DNA of 64,000 bases from Chlorokybus atmophyticus (taxonomy: Eukaryota; Streptophyta; Chlorokybophyceae; Chlorokybales; Chlorokybaceae), in NCBI GenBank assembly GCA_009103225.1, contig RHPI01002090.1, positions 1,569,733 to 1,633,732 of the forward strand, written 5' to 3'. Of the stretch, positions 23,096-34,529 are shown piece by piece. The translations under genes were made by a program, and so were the position numbers. The notes under the pieces were generated by a model. That model was not told where the DNA came from and did not search any database. It saw only the letters and a program-made list of their open reading frames with translations. Every line of letters starts with the position of its first letter. Within the stretch, counting starts at the first letter, position 1.

Positions 23096-23240
23096 CGTCG
23101 CAAATTTTACACGGTGACTGACTAAGGACTGAGGGACTGACTGGTGCCTGAGCCTGCCTGAGCCTGCCTGTTGCTGCCTGAAATATTACTTTTGGACTGT
23201 TGGGTTTGCCGTTGGCTTAAGTGGACTGACGCAGACGGCC
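23096..23240 (+). repeat. Left end and subterminal repeats of the transposon
   Basis: The end CGTCGCAAATTTTACACGGTGACTG is followed by GGACTGAGGGACTGACTGG and GCCTGAGCCTGCCTG repeats. The reverse complement of the same pattern (CAGTCCCTCAGTCC ... GTAAAATTTGCGACG) ends both small relatives at 48758 and 50021. Confidence 0.85.
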
Positions 23241-23658
23241 GCGGGCCGAAAGTGGTTGTCAGCGGCACTAACCGGCCGAGAGTTGTCAACCAGTTACCCT
23301 TTAGTCGATGTGCACAGACGGCCGTTGACCGGTAGTTACGGACATCTGACAGCAATAGCCGGCAGTTTCTTTGCTGTTACACTGCTGTTAATATGTGACC
23401 CTTTCCGTTTGACGAAAGTTGGCAATTCTTGCCGTAAGCCAACACTAACATGCCATGCAGCTTGTACAAACCTTGGACTGATTGTTTGGTCTTGCACCTA
23501 AAAGCCCACAATATATACAATGTACGGGCAGTGGTGAGAGTATGTCCACTTACAACTGAGCAGCCGACTTGCGCATGAAACTATCCTATAACATTGAGTC
23601 TAGCTGTCGGACTCATGCGCAGCTTGTCAACCCGTGGTGCCTGCCTCAGAACTCCTCC

Positions 23659-24514
23659 TCAAACCCCCTCCTCCTGTTCCTCCTCCGACGAGTCTTCTGC
23701 TTCAACGCCGGAGTCATCTTCATCCGCTGCCTCGCTCGCTGACAGTACAGCGGCTACTTCGTCCTTCAGCTTGAATGTCAGCGCCTCGCCGTGCACGCGC
23801 ATGCGCTTGATGGTCGCTTTGAGAGTGACCACCTGCATTTGGTAATGCTGTAAGAGTGGCGTGCTGCCAGAGGACTAGCCCATCAGCATACACACGCTTA
23901 CCTCGTCTTCCGCTTTGTTGCACTCTGCCAGGCAGACAGTCAGCCTGCCGCGCTGCTCTTGGTTCACTCTGACCAAAATGGCAATCTGCAAGCATACTGC
24001 TTAATTACCGCTGGAAACATTAAACTAGGTCATAGATTACCCGTTCGTTTGACTCCGCAGCTTCTCTTTTGCGACTTGTGAGCTCCCGCAAGTAGAAATA
24101 GGCTGTGCATTTGCGAGATTGGTCATGCTGTTCATGTGCATGACACTGGAGGTTGTGCATGAGGGTGTGCATGTCGTATTGACAATGTATGTCAAGTGCA
24201 AGATACTTGAGGCTGTGCATGTGCAAGATAAAAGAACCCTAGCATGTGGCATTGACAGTGCATCGTAACCCACCTTGGTTATGCCAGTCTTGTTTGGTCC
24301 CTTCAATCATGTCGCCGTGGTCGCAGCTGCTGGTGGGTCGGATTTTCTTAGAGGCAGTATTGTGGTGTGCCTTTGCCCACTCGGAGGGGGAGCCCTGTAA
24401 GATATCGCCCGAGTCACTGTTGTCATTGGATGTGCCCTTGGTAGTCTTGGTGGGGTTTGACACCGAGGACACCCCTCCGGCACCCTGCCCGCCCTGTGCG
24501 AACATGGAATTCAT
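23659..24514 (-). CDS. Transposon gene of unknown function, coiled-coil protein with acidic tail
   Basis: Exons 24514-24274, 24102-24041, 23985-23902 and 23832-23659 join in frame at every junction and give an intact 186-residue protein. The first half is Ser/Thr/Gly-rich and low in structure. The second half (from about residue 82) is charged and probably helical (LRELTSRKREAAES, NQEQRGRLTVCLAECNKAED, TLKATIKRMRVHGEALTFKLKD) and ends in an acidic run (EDSSEEEQEE). It is divergent from the transposase gene, with the palindrome cluster 24696-24866 between them. A role as a DNA-binding or transposase partner, like TNPA of CACTA elements, is only a guess; I recognise no domain. Confidence 0.65.
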
Positions 24515-24654
24515 CCCGGACCTCGACCACAATGCCCACTACGCCCCTGGCAGCGCCGCCAACGATCTTCCAAACGCCACATACCCTCGGCATCACGCCC
24601 CTGTAAGGGCATAGCTTGGCGGAGCTATCAATGGTGTTTTCATGCGCAGGGGGA

Positions 24655-24960
24655 CTGACATTGCCAGAGTTGTCAATGGTACGAACTGCCATTGCCATTG
24701 TACAAAGGTACCATTTCAATGGTACCTTTGTACAATGCCTAGACCTTTTGGCAAAGGCATCTTCGTACCATTGAAACGGTTCAATCAGAATATATATGTA
24801 TATAAAAATATCCAGAGACTCACCCTGGACGTGCAATGGCTCGATCGTACCATTATAATGGTACGACGGAGCCAGTGACTGGCGGCCAAGTTTCCCGCCT
24901 CTGGCATGCAGCGGTAGCGGTAGCGGTGGCGGTGGCGGTGGCGGCGGCGGCGGCGGGTGT
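24655..24960. promoter_or_regulatory. Divergent promoter with TACCAT palindromes and a GGC tract
   Basis: Between the two divergent gene starts (24514 and 25024) lie a perfect inverted repeat with 20-bp arms and a 2-nt spacer (24696-24715 and 24718-24737) and a second one with 10-bp arms (24845-24854 and 24857-24866). Both are centred on TACCATT-NN-AATGGTA. A further half-site is near 24770. A GGT/GGC trinucleotide tract (about 24910-24956) follows before the transposase ATG. The constant 2-nt spacer suggests a site for a dimeric DNA-binding protein. Confidence 0.7.
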
Positions 24961-25023
24961 GCGTGTTGCTGGATATGATGCAGGTTACATTGGCGACACC
25001 TGTGTCGACGTTAGTAGTGAGAT

Positions 25024-28000
25024 ATGGGAGTCCTTTGTCCGTATTGCCACATGCGCTTCGCCACACGCAGCTCGGTCTACATGCACATTATTAGCAGCAG
25101 GGTGTGCAAGCAGATCAAGCTGTATGTCGGCCAGCGTCCATTACAGTACGATGCGGGTCATGTTGAACCGGGGAGTTCGATCCAGGATGCTCACATGCTT
25201 GATGCTGAAGGACTCCTCCAGGAGACACACGCACAGCAGCAACAGGAGGAGGAGGAAGTGAACGAGGGCTTTCGATGTGTGCGTGTGCCTGAGAAACCTG
25301 TGGCACGCCAACATGGAAGTGGAGGCGTCCCTTCGCACGCGTCGGAATCCAGGTGGTATGGCTCGGAGCATGCTCTTGCAGTGGCATTCGTGCAGTGCAA
25401 CAACGGCCAAGGCCTGTCGGCCTCCGACATGGGGCGGATCATCAAGTGCATCCGAAATGCACACTTCCTGACGGAAGACCTCCAGTGGGAGACCGGTGTG
25501 CATGCGGCCAGCTACCTCCGGACCACGATTGCTTTCTCTCAGTCTGAGGTGTGTTCACGGTGTGCGGTGCATGTGCTTCAACCATCAGAGCCATGTCACA
25601 TATGCACATGCGAGTGTGCTGCCGTATCAGAACTACGTGACGGCTGACCTGCGCAAGCCTGGAGACCCTGAGGATCAGGACATCTGCGTCACATATATGC
25701 CGGCCAAGGTCTGTGAAATGCAGTACCTAATGCAGTATCGATGCAGTATCTATTCTGAGGCCAGCATAGTAAGTAATGCTCTTGGTCGGAGCAGGTATGG
25801 CTCGCGCGGTTGTATGGCAATCCACATGCCGCCAATGGCTTCAATCTCCAGTACACTGGTGACGAGCACAGCTTTGGCCATCCTTCCACGGGCGATTGGT
25901 GGAAGGATGTGGAGGTGGATTTGAGGAGAGAGGTGGGGGAAGCGTCCTACTTGGCGCCTGCCATTCTGTACAGTGACAAGACCACGCTGGACAGCGCGGG
26001 CAAGCGCTCTGGCTACCCTCTGATGGCATCGCTTGCCAACTACAGTTGGGACATGTATGCTAGCAACATGGGGGTTGTTATGATAGCGCTTCTGCCGGTG
26101 GTTCACGCAGTGGCCGGGCATCCCACCTGGGCGCAGGGCAAGGAATCGTTCTCCATTCGGAAACGTGAGATTTTTCATGACGCTTTGAATGTAGTGTTAG
26201 GGGATGTGAAGCGGGCGAGTTGGGAAGGTCTGCAGCTCATCGACCCGAATGGCATCGAGCGTCGTGTGTTTCCCGCGCTTGCCAACTACATCAGCGATTT
26301 GCAGGTAGTGGGCATGAATGGTTGTAACCGGATGCAGCCTGCCAGCAAACAGTGCATGGAGGATGTTGTCAGTAGAACATCTGAGTTTGTCGTGTTGTAG
26401 GAGACTACTACACTCGCACGCACTGTGTCGGGCAACCAAACACGACATCCTTGCGATGTTTGTCTCGTTACCAAATCAGATCTGTTGGAGATGGATGAGG
26501 ACCGGGTATTGAGAACCGAGGCCTTCTACACACCAGCAATACGTCAGCTGCGGGCGGACCTGCATAGCGGTGTTAGGAATGCACGCCAGACAGCCAAGGC
26601 TTTCAAAGAGCAGCACTCCATGCATGTCGAGGAGGTAATGGTCAAATTACCGGCATTCGTGAGGATGAATGGCTTTCCGTGAAACCAGGCAATGTGGTTT
26701 GGCAACAGAATGCACTGTGGGGTTGGCGACAGTCGTGGGTGCCGGGAGCTGACTGCTACTCTCGTCTTGCCCCTGACGCAATGCATGTGCTGGGAGGCAT
26801 CATTGACCACCTGCTTGCTGCTGTGTACGACGCTGCGAAGGCACGAATGCGTCCGTCCCTGAGATAGATTCTGCAGGCCAGGCACGTCTTTGATGTGGCT
26901 TTTGTGTTGAACACAAAAGCCAACAACACGTGCTCACGAGCAGATGTGCACAGGCTGAATGCATGCAAGGCGACTCTGCGAGTTTCGCACTTCAAGGCAC
27001 CCACAAGCACAGTAGATTTCTTCCTGTCCGACCACTCCTTTCAGGTGGTGGAGAAAGTGGCGGTGCTGCAGCTGCTGCCGGTCCTCGCAGACGGTTTGCT
27101 GCTCGACTGAGGGCAACAATTTCTTCACCATTGCTGCCGCATCGCTTGCCCAGTGGAACAAGAAGTTGCTGAAGGCGCATGAACACACAAGAGAGACCCT
27201 GACCACAGCCGACAACGAGCTGGCTGCCTTCAAAGCTGCAGTCTTGCATCCGCTACTGTCGTCATATTCTGCACAGAAGTCAGGTTGGAAGATCGAGAAG
27301 ATGCATCAGCTCACTCATTTTGGGCCGGCAATTGTCAGCAGTGGACACCCAGATTGGTTCAGCGCCAACCGCATGGAGCAGACGCACGCCCAAAATATCA
27401 AACGGTGGGCGCGTGGTGGCAACAACCGGGACTACCATGCACGTATCCTGAAGGCATGGAGCTGTGCGGAATATGTGAGAGAGGATGGCATGGTCGTGGA
27501 TCCCGAGATGCGCTCGGTCATGGCGCAGGCGCGGCAGCAGTGCTGTAATGTCATGGAGAAGACGGACAAGTTGCTACGGATGGATGTGCTGACAAGGAGG
27601 GAGTCCAGCCCGTACTGGAGCGGATCTGCGCGTAGCCGACAGCTGGTTGAGGAGGGACTGGTTGAGGAGGGAACAAGTCGCCTTAAAGACTCCATTTGCC
27701 GACAAGCTGCCTGCCACCGTGGACAGCTGGTTGAAGAGGGAACAATTGGAGTTGGCCGACGGGTGGCGTGCTGTTCGCGTGGTGAACGCAGGCGCAGCGG
27801 TGTACATGACATCAGGAGTCAGCATGGCGCGCGCAACTGGGATGTTCCATGGGCGGCCTTGGTTCTCTACACTTGAGTTGGAAGGTGATGAGGACGGTGT
27901 GAACGTGACGTGGTGGGCTCAGGCACTCCTTTTTCTGCGCGTGGTGGTGTGGGGTGGTAGCGGCGAGCGCGTGTGGAAGGAGGTCGTGTTTGTCCGCTGG

Positions 28001-28198
28001 TACACGAAGCTGGATGTGACGAGCGACACAAAGTGCATCGCTCTGAAATGGGAAAAGCGTCGAGGCGGTCCACATCTTGATGTCGTGACTCTGGAGCAAG
28101 TAAAAGGCATTGTCCAGCTGCTCCCCATGTTTGACAAGGACAGCGCCCATGTACAAGAGGGCAAGTATTGGGTGAACGTTCACTACACTTCCACGTGA
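25024..28198 (+). pseudogene. Plavaka-type transposase, decayed
   Basis: The ATG at 25024 opens a C2H2-like finger (CPYCHMRFATRSSVYMHI), the usual Plavaka N-terminus. Exons 25024-25548, 25631-25768, 25795-26304 and 26401-26634 are in frame. Family landmarks follow: LAPAILYSDKTTLDSAG with GYPLMASLANYS (the SDKT...YP.....N block), TRHPCDVCLVTKSDL, QNALWGWRQSW then RLAPDAMHVLGGIIDHLL, KIEKMHQLTHF, and a C-terminal region with VFVRWYTK. Defects are an in-frame TAG at 26865-26867 and apparent frameshifts near 26640-26663, 27090-27150 and 27620-27640. The enzyme would cut and rejoin the element ends. This copy probably needs protein from another copy. Confidence 0.88.
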
Positions 28199-28401
28199 CA
28201 CATGTACTTGTCTCACTACTCTGAGTTTGGTGCATATCAGTCAGTTAGGCATTGCTAATTGTATGCTAAGACTTTTGCATGTGGACGTGTACAATACCGG
28301 GCAGCTGTCACTGCACAACTGTTACCACAATCGAATGATCCATGCAACATTCAACAATCAGTCCGCCGTGTGGCATTAAGCATCAATACAGTGCACCACA
28401 C
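28199..28401. other. Short convergent intergenic spacer
   Basis: About 200 bp lie between the stop of the transposase reading frame and the stop of the methyltransferase gene, which converge. It probably holds both 3' ends. Confidence 0.5.
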
Positions 28402-30130
28402 TCAAGCCTCATAGTTCCATGACACAGGAGGGTAGTCACAGCGCATATCCATTGTTTCAAGCATGAGACGCCCTATGCACTCCGCCATTGCGGGAGGAAC
28501 TGCATTCGCTATGGAAACGGCCGAGGTCATCCATGGCACTCCCAGCGCTGTTTGCCACGCAGCAATGCCGCCCCTGGTGCTTGGAAGGCCATAGACCGGG
28601 TACATCTGCTGTGGCGCGTTTGATGTCACGATTGTCTTCTTCGCGCTAGTGGACAGGTGCGGCGATAGCAGTCCAACTGCCTTACCCGCGTGCGAGCAGC
28701 GTGCTGGTGGGGTAGCTACCACTGGCTGTGTCTCAAACAGACGGTGTCGGAAAGTTGATAGGCCAAACATCGTGCCACAAAGGGACAGATTGGGTCTGAA
28801 TGAGGAAGCTGCTCCAGGCACATTCTCAATCACAAACTTGACCTGGCTTGCAAGCAGCAGACGTCGGACAAGCGGTATCATATTCTGGTGTCTCCAGGAT
28901 GTGCCATGTGCCGCCCGTTGAGGTGCCGGGATAGCACCTGAATAGGCCTGGCATGGTGGACTGGCCCAGATGAGCTCGTACTCGCTCAGCTCTCCTGCAC
29001 TCAGGGTGCATACATCGCGGTGTATGAAGGGCAGCGGGTACTCGGAGGAGGGACTTATGTCCATCCCGGTCACGTCAAAGCGTGAGTGGTATAGACCGAC
29101 ACTGGCACCGCCACCGCCGCAGAATAGGTCGAGTGCCCTTGGTCTGCGTGTGCGTCCCAGCTTGTTGTTAAATGGCGTGTATGTGGTCAAGGTTGGCCGT
29201 GGTGCTGGCCAAGGACTAACAATGATGCTGTCCGGGCTTACTTTGCGACTGACGTTCTCCCCTCCGGCGCGCAGAACATGGCGTGCCCCGTCAACTGATG
29301 TGTACGCAAATACGTTGTGCCCTTTGAAGTTGATGGTTTGTGGTCGATCACCGTCATCGAATACTATACGGTGCTGCCTTGCAAAGACATTTTCCATTGC
29401 ACCATGCATATATGATGCGTCCTCAATCTCGCACGCCACGAAGCGATGCTGACCTGACGCTTGCTTGAATGATTCCACAACGCCCGCATACCATTCCCCA
29501 TCCAGCGGCCAATGCACCATGACACTCACACCGATCAGCTGCTCGCATCCCAACTTAACTGCGTTCCGCAGCCGATGCAGTGCGCTGTCCAACGGTCGAT
29601 GGTCTGCCTCCTCTACAGCGGCCAGGGGATGGAACTGCCCACGCCCACACCGTGCAAGACTGCTCTGAATGCGACAACAGCTTCAACATGCATGAAATAA
29701 GCATACGCCCAACATAACATGCAGTGATACGTCGCGGTCCACTCTTGTGGATTACCTCCACAGCATCCACCACCTGTCCACTAACCACATGTCCCGGTGT
29801 TGTCCATGTGAAGAAGCGCATGGGTTCCCCTCGCCACTCGAAGCATGAGCGCGAGCACGATTCGCACACGCACTGCACGCAATGGAAAAACTCGGGTTCC
29901 TTGCACAGCACTTGGCCGAGGCGGCAGCCAAACACGTCGACATTGTGTGTGGTGTGATGCCAGCAAGCAGCACTAAAACCGTGGCACACTGTCTGCACTC
30001 GCTGGCATTCGGTCAAGTGTGCTCGCATTTGCTGCCTACGGCCATTGGCACATACGTACGCATTGCATTGTGGGCACACCAAGCATGGTCTCCTAGGTGA
30101 GGGTGATTCAACTGCTGCCGCCGACATCAT
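28402..30130 (-). CDS. Transposon-borne C5-cytosine DNA methyltransferase with zinc-rich and Tudor-like N-terminus
   Basis: Exons 30130-29756 and 29610-28402 join in frame to give 527 uninterrupted residues. Residues 1-125 are Cys/His-rich (CLVCPQCNAYVC with a later H-x4-C; CVQCVCESCSRSC), probably zinc-binding. Residues about 150-215 read VMVHWPLDGEWYAGVV ... RIVFDDGD, the Tudor/Agenet-like pattern of chromatin readers. The catalytic domain has motif I LDLFCGGGGASVGL (about 285), motif IV SPPCQAYSG with the catalytic Cys (about 345), motif VI FVIENVPGA (about 385), FGLSTFRHRLFE (motif VIII) and ANAVPPAMAE (motif X). All key residues are present, so it should be active. It transfers methyl from S-adenosylmethionine to cytosine. 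Whether it protects, silences or marks the element is unknown. Confidence 0.9.
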
Positions 30131-30613
30131 GCAAAATAGGAATCGGCACGGCTGCCCACAAACTGAGCGAGACTTTAGGGTATGGGCATCAATTTAGGGT
30201 TGCCAGCTTACGAACCCTAAATGGGTCAAACTTCAAGTGAAGCACGACTGTACCTTATACGCTATTGCAGTACCATGCATGGTACTACATCAACATGAAT
30301 GGTACTCCATCTGTTAATGGTACTACAGTACAAGGATACTCGCATACTACCACGATCGTAGAGTAATACTGTGCTGTCATGCCATGGAACCCAGAGCGCT
30401 GTCCGAGTTTGTTGCTGTCAACCACGCTCTAAACCAGCGAGGTATGCAAGCCATGCACTGACTCATGCGCCGGGCAGTCATCATACACATGTACAGCCAA
30501 TGCTTCTAACAACAGCAGATCTCTGGTGCACCATGCACCATGCTGCAACTATACATGTACCTACATGGTTCACAGGAAGCCAACACAAAACTACAATACA
30601 TGCACAATTGGCA
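30131..30613. promoter_or_regulatory. Methyltransferase upstream region with TACCAT palindrome
   Basis: The inverted repeat AGTACCAT-GC-ATGGTACT (30269-30286) and further ATGGTACT words (30299, 30321) lie 140-200 bp upstream of the methyltransferase ATG. The spacer is again 2 nt. The remainder up to 30613 is the 3' flank of the next gene. Confidence 0.6.
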
Positions 30614-33600
30614 TCAAGGCGGGGGCCAAATCACCGCCGACACGTTGGCGTCTTGCATCAGGCGTGGCGACCAAAACGGGTGAGGTTGCTTGCAGAATGG
30701 ACACGCTTGTAGATTCTTTGATTTATTTGCCACAGTCTTCTGATGTGCTATGATGCAGACATGGCACATCGCTTTCTTGCAACAGGGCGTCTCCCCATCC
30801 GCTGGGGGGGGTGGCTCTTCAATGCGACACATCAGCACACATGGTGCACGCGGGTGTGCAAGCTGCCTCTGCCACCAAACTCTGTTATCGCGTCGCAGGC
30901 GTAGCGACTCCCATCTGAATGGCGCAGCATAACGCTCCACTGCCTGCTCGATCACCTGACGCCCATCTGCCGCCATACACCACCTGCTGGTCTTGGTGGT
31001 CTCGTCCAGCATGCGTTCATCCAGGCCCTCGACATGGCTGTCGTCACTCGTGTACTCCCCCGCATCGTCATTTTCTTCGAGCTTCCACAGAATCAGCTCG
31101 ACGTGCCGTATGACATACAGCCACTGCCAGCCAAAGCATGCCAAGTACAGCTCGAATGGTTTTACTTGCCACCCAGTATGTTTGCTCAGGTAGTGGCACA
31201 CATCTCGACCCGCATTAGTCGACATCGACAGGTACATCTGCTGCAGCAGGTCGAAGTTCTGCTCCGCAGATAGCTCTTGCACATTGCCGGGTTGCTGCGG
31301 CAGCAACAACACCATCATATCGAGGACGGCGAGGGGCAACAACGTACTACGGATGGCCATATCGTGTATGGGTTCCAACCACGGCCAATCCCCAGAGGTC
31401 TGTTTAGACCGCATTCTCCGCGTTTGCTCCCACTTATTGCAAACTTTCGTCACCCACCTCGAGGCATGCCGCATGCGGTGATGCAGCGCGTCTTGGGCGT
31501 ACTGTAGGGTGATCAACTCCTTTGCACTACGAGTCAGCCCCCCAAAGCGTCTGCGCGTCGGTGCTTTGAGCTTAGGCAGCTCGTGCCGCACCGGCTGTCT
31601 CTCTGGACGATGCTGAGCAGCCACTTGACGCTGTAAACCCGCCTGTGCCTACTCAGGACACACAGTCAGCCCCAGTGAGGCTTCAAGGCGCTGTGCTTCT
31701 TCTAATGTTGTAACGATGCCTCACCTTTCCTTTTTTGGTCCTGTCAGCGTCCTTTGTTCCAACAACCTTCTTCTTTTTTTTTTTGTCACCCTGCACATCC
31801 TGGCAGGCGCTCTCCGTGGCACTGTCACTCAGAGGAGGTAAGGCGTTATCTTCTTGCTCCACAGCCTTGCGCTTGTTGGTTGCCTCCCGTTCCTCCACGA
31901 CCTCATGTTGCTTCATGAGGTCGAGCATGAAGCCTTTGTCTTTCAGCGCAGCTTTCAGGACACCTCGATCAATCTCTTTACCAACAAGACAGGCTGGGAT
32001 CAATGTGGCAAGCTTAGAGGGAGAGGGCGAGCTACAGCTGCTTCTTGATGGAGATGCCTCCGGATGGTCAGAGTGCGGTGGCAAGTGAGTCTCCGCGGCA
32101 GGAAGGGAGGGTGCTGAATTGGGATTGCGAGCATGTGGCTGTGGTTGAGGGGAGGCAGGATGTGCAGAACACTCGGCTACTTCTTGCCTAGCACACGAAG
32201 GCGAGGCCTGAGGCGTTGGCGCAGCACTCTGGGTCACAGCCGGTGGTAGCGGGGAATTGGCAACGCCATTCCGCCACTCTCCAATCAGGTGTGTTACCTC
32301 CGGTGGCACTTCATGCATAGGCCACGACCACTGTTCGGTGCTTGCAGGCTTGATGAGCCAAAAGTGTGCTTCTGGCTCATCAGGAGCAGTGTTGCCCACC
32401 ACCAGGATTGAGTTGGGGGATTCTTTATTTCCAACCCAAACTGCGCTGCCGGGCCGTGGCACCCACTCCCCATGCTCGCGCTAAACGGTCACGCAGCCAA
32501 TCAACAAGCCCAGCTTGTTGGCAAACATGGTCATCTGCAGGTGCTCGACGTACACATCTTTTCTCCGCACGATCTGTCGCACCTTGGCCATGGCTAGGTC
32601 AATGTTGCAGTTGATATCAGCCAACATGGTCGCAGGCAGTTTGTCGTAATACTGCGCCATCTCTCCCGCGGCACCAGTGGCTCTGCAGAAGTCTAGGATT
32701 CTGCTCGCCACGCCTGCATCGACAGCCTTGGCGGTGAATTTGCGGAGAGTGTGCCCCCTGCCGTCGTCGTCCATGGTGTCCAGCATGGCCCAAAATCTGC
32801 TCGAGCTGGGGCACTTGTGACCATCCAGGATACTTTGCGCTATGGATGGCCTGGCGCGAAATACACAGTGGTAGAAGCAATTACCATCCGTTGGCGCATT
32901 GAAGTGGTCCCATGAGGCGAGCTGGCCACCTAGCATGACTGATGGCCATATGCGGGTTGCGTCCAGCTCCTCTGATGATTCGCTGGCAGGTGGTGACCCC
33001 TGCTGCATGCACATACACCACTCACATGGTGTGTCCAATTGTGAACGGCAAGAGTCAACAATGATTGATAAAGTACCTGAGTTTGGGGCAGACTGCCGGC
33101 TTCAACTTGCAGCGGGTGGGGTAAGGTAGGTGCAGAAGCCACATCGGTTGTTGCATTGTGCTGTGGTCTCGCCGGTGGCGGCAAGAAGGATTGTTGCCCC
33201 GCAATCACCGGTGCTGCTCGTGGAGGAGATGGCAGTGCATGAAGGACCGGTGCAGCGGAAGGTGGTTGCGCTCTGGCTGGGAGGGGAGCAGGAGCTGCAA
33301 GTGAGACCACTTGTGCATGCAGCAAGGGGGGCTGTATACAGGACCCAGGATAAGATGGCTCACAATGTTGCAAAGGAGGAATATAAGCTTATGCAGTGCC
33401 TGACGCATTGTTACCAAGGCACGAGCATAAAAGACAGCGACTTACCTCAATGGCCCGTGGGCTGCATGGAGCAGGGGAAGCCATGGGGGCTGACAAGGTG
33501 GTATTACCTGCACTCTCCCCGCCACCCTCGATGGCAGACTCGTCACGGAGCTCTTGAGCCATGGGCACATCATGCGCCACTGCCCCAATGGACATGTCGG

Positions 33601-34466
33601 GATTCAACAGGCCAACATGCATGTTAAACTGATGCCGCATTGCCGCCGCGCCCATCAGCAAGTGGGATTGAAGGACCAGTTGATGGGATTGAATCCAGGC
33701 TTGCATAGGAGCTCCAACAGGACTTAGTGCACTGTGGTGCTGTCAACCAATATCATGTGGGTTAGCTGCATGCTTGCGACACTGCAATTGCAATAGTCAA
33801 CTGCGTCACACCGTCATCAGTTGGTTGCTTCGAACAGTCACCTGCGGCATTGCTGGTTGATGCACGAATGATTGCATGGACTGCGTCATTGCTGGTTGAT
33901 GCACTATTGGTTGAATGCCGGACGAATGGCCACGCGCTCCTGTGCTCAAACCCAGCCTACTTCGTTCGGCACGCGCGCGCGACTTCGCACGCTCACGCAC
34001 ATCCTAGCATGGAAAGGTAGGCATGCATTGGAGCCGACATTGCAGTCAACATGCACAGCGAGATTGGCAACAACATACCGCCGCCCAGCTCTGTCTATCT
34101 GCTCTTGCTTCCGCAATGTCGGCTTGACTGTAGGGTGGGTATGGGTGAATAGTGGAGGCCTGCAGCCACGCTACATATATCACATGGACTGCGCTAAAAA
34201 ACAAATTGCTCTTGCAAGGAAATGCATGTGACTGTTGAGCGTACCTCTGCATTCCTTTGTGCTTGTTCCCACAGCCGCAACTGGTCCCGCATGGTTCTGA
34301 CAAGGGGCTCCAAGGACTGCAGCTCCTGATCCACTCCCTGTTGCAGAAAGCGAGCCACCAAGCAGCTCTCTGTGTGAAGATGGTCTTTAATGGCTTGCCT
34401 GCTGGTTTGTCCAATGTTGGTGATGCATGTTGGACAGCCCCATTGCTGACGCCTGCCATGATCCAT
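30614..34466 (-). CDS. Zinc-finger/OTU protease-like/RING-like fusion protein with one in-frame amber
   Basis: Exons 34466-34245, 34003-33842, 33739-33446, 33331-33077, 33002-31725 and 31630-30614, all phase 0, give about 1075 codons. The N-terminus has a CPTCITNIGQ ... HLHTESC finger and a coiled segment. A Gln/Pro-rich linker follows. An OTU-type cysteine protease domain starts at about residue 340 (APTDGNCFYHCVF, holding the Asp and Cys) and its His region is EAHFWLI (about 520). TAG at 32481-32483 lies between them, at about codon 485. A Ser/Pro-rich part with a basic tail (KKKKKK) precedes the C-terminal third, which ends in a Cys/His array resembling RING (CVLMCRIEE ... CCKKAMCHVC ... 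CPFCK). OTU enzymes remove ubiquitin and RING proteins add it; having both in one protein is unusual. The stop may be a mutation of this copy or a readthrough site. Confidence 0.72.
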
Positions 34467-34529
34467 GACGTGGCGACCGGTAGTAGCTGGCTTCGCTGCT
34501 TGAACTCTTACGACCACAACTTCTCGCAA

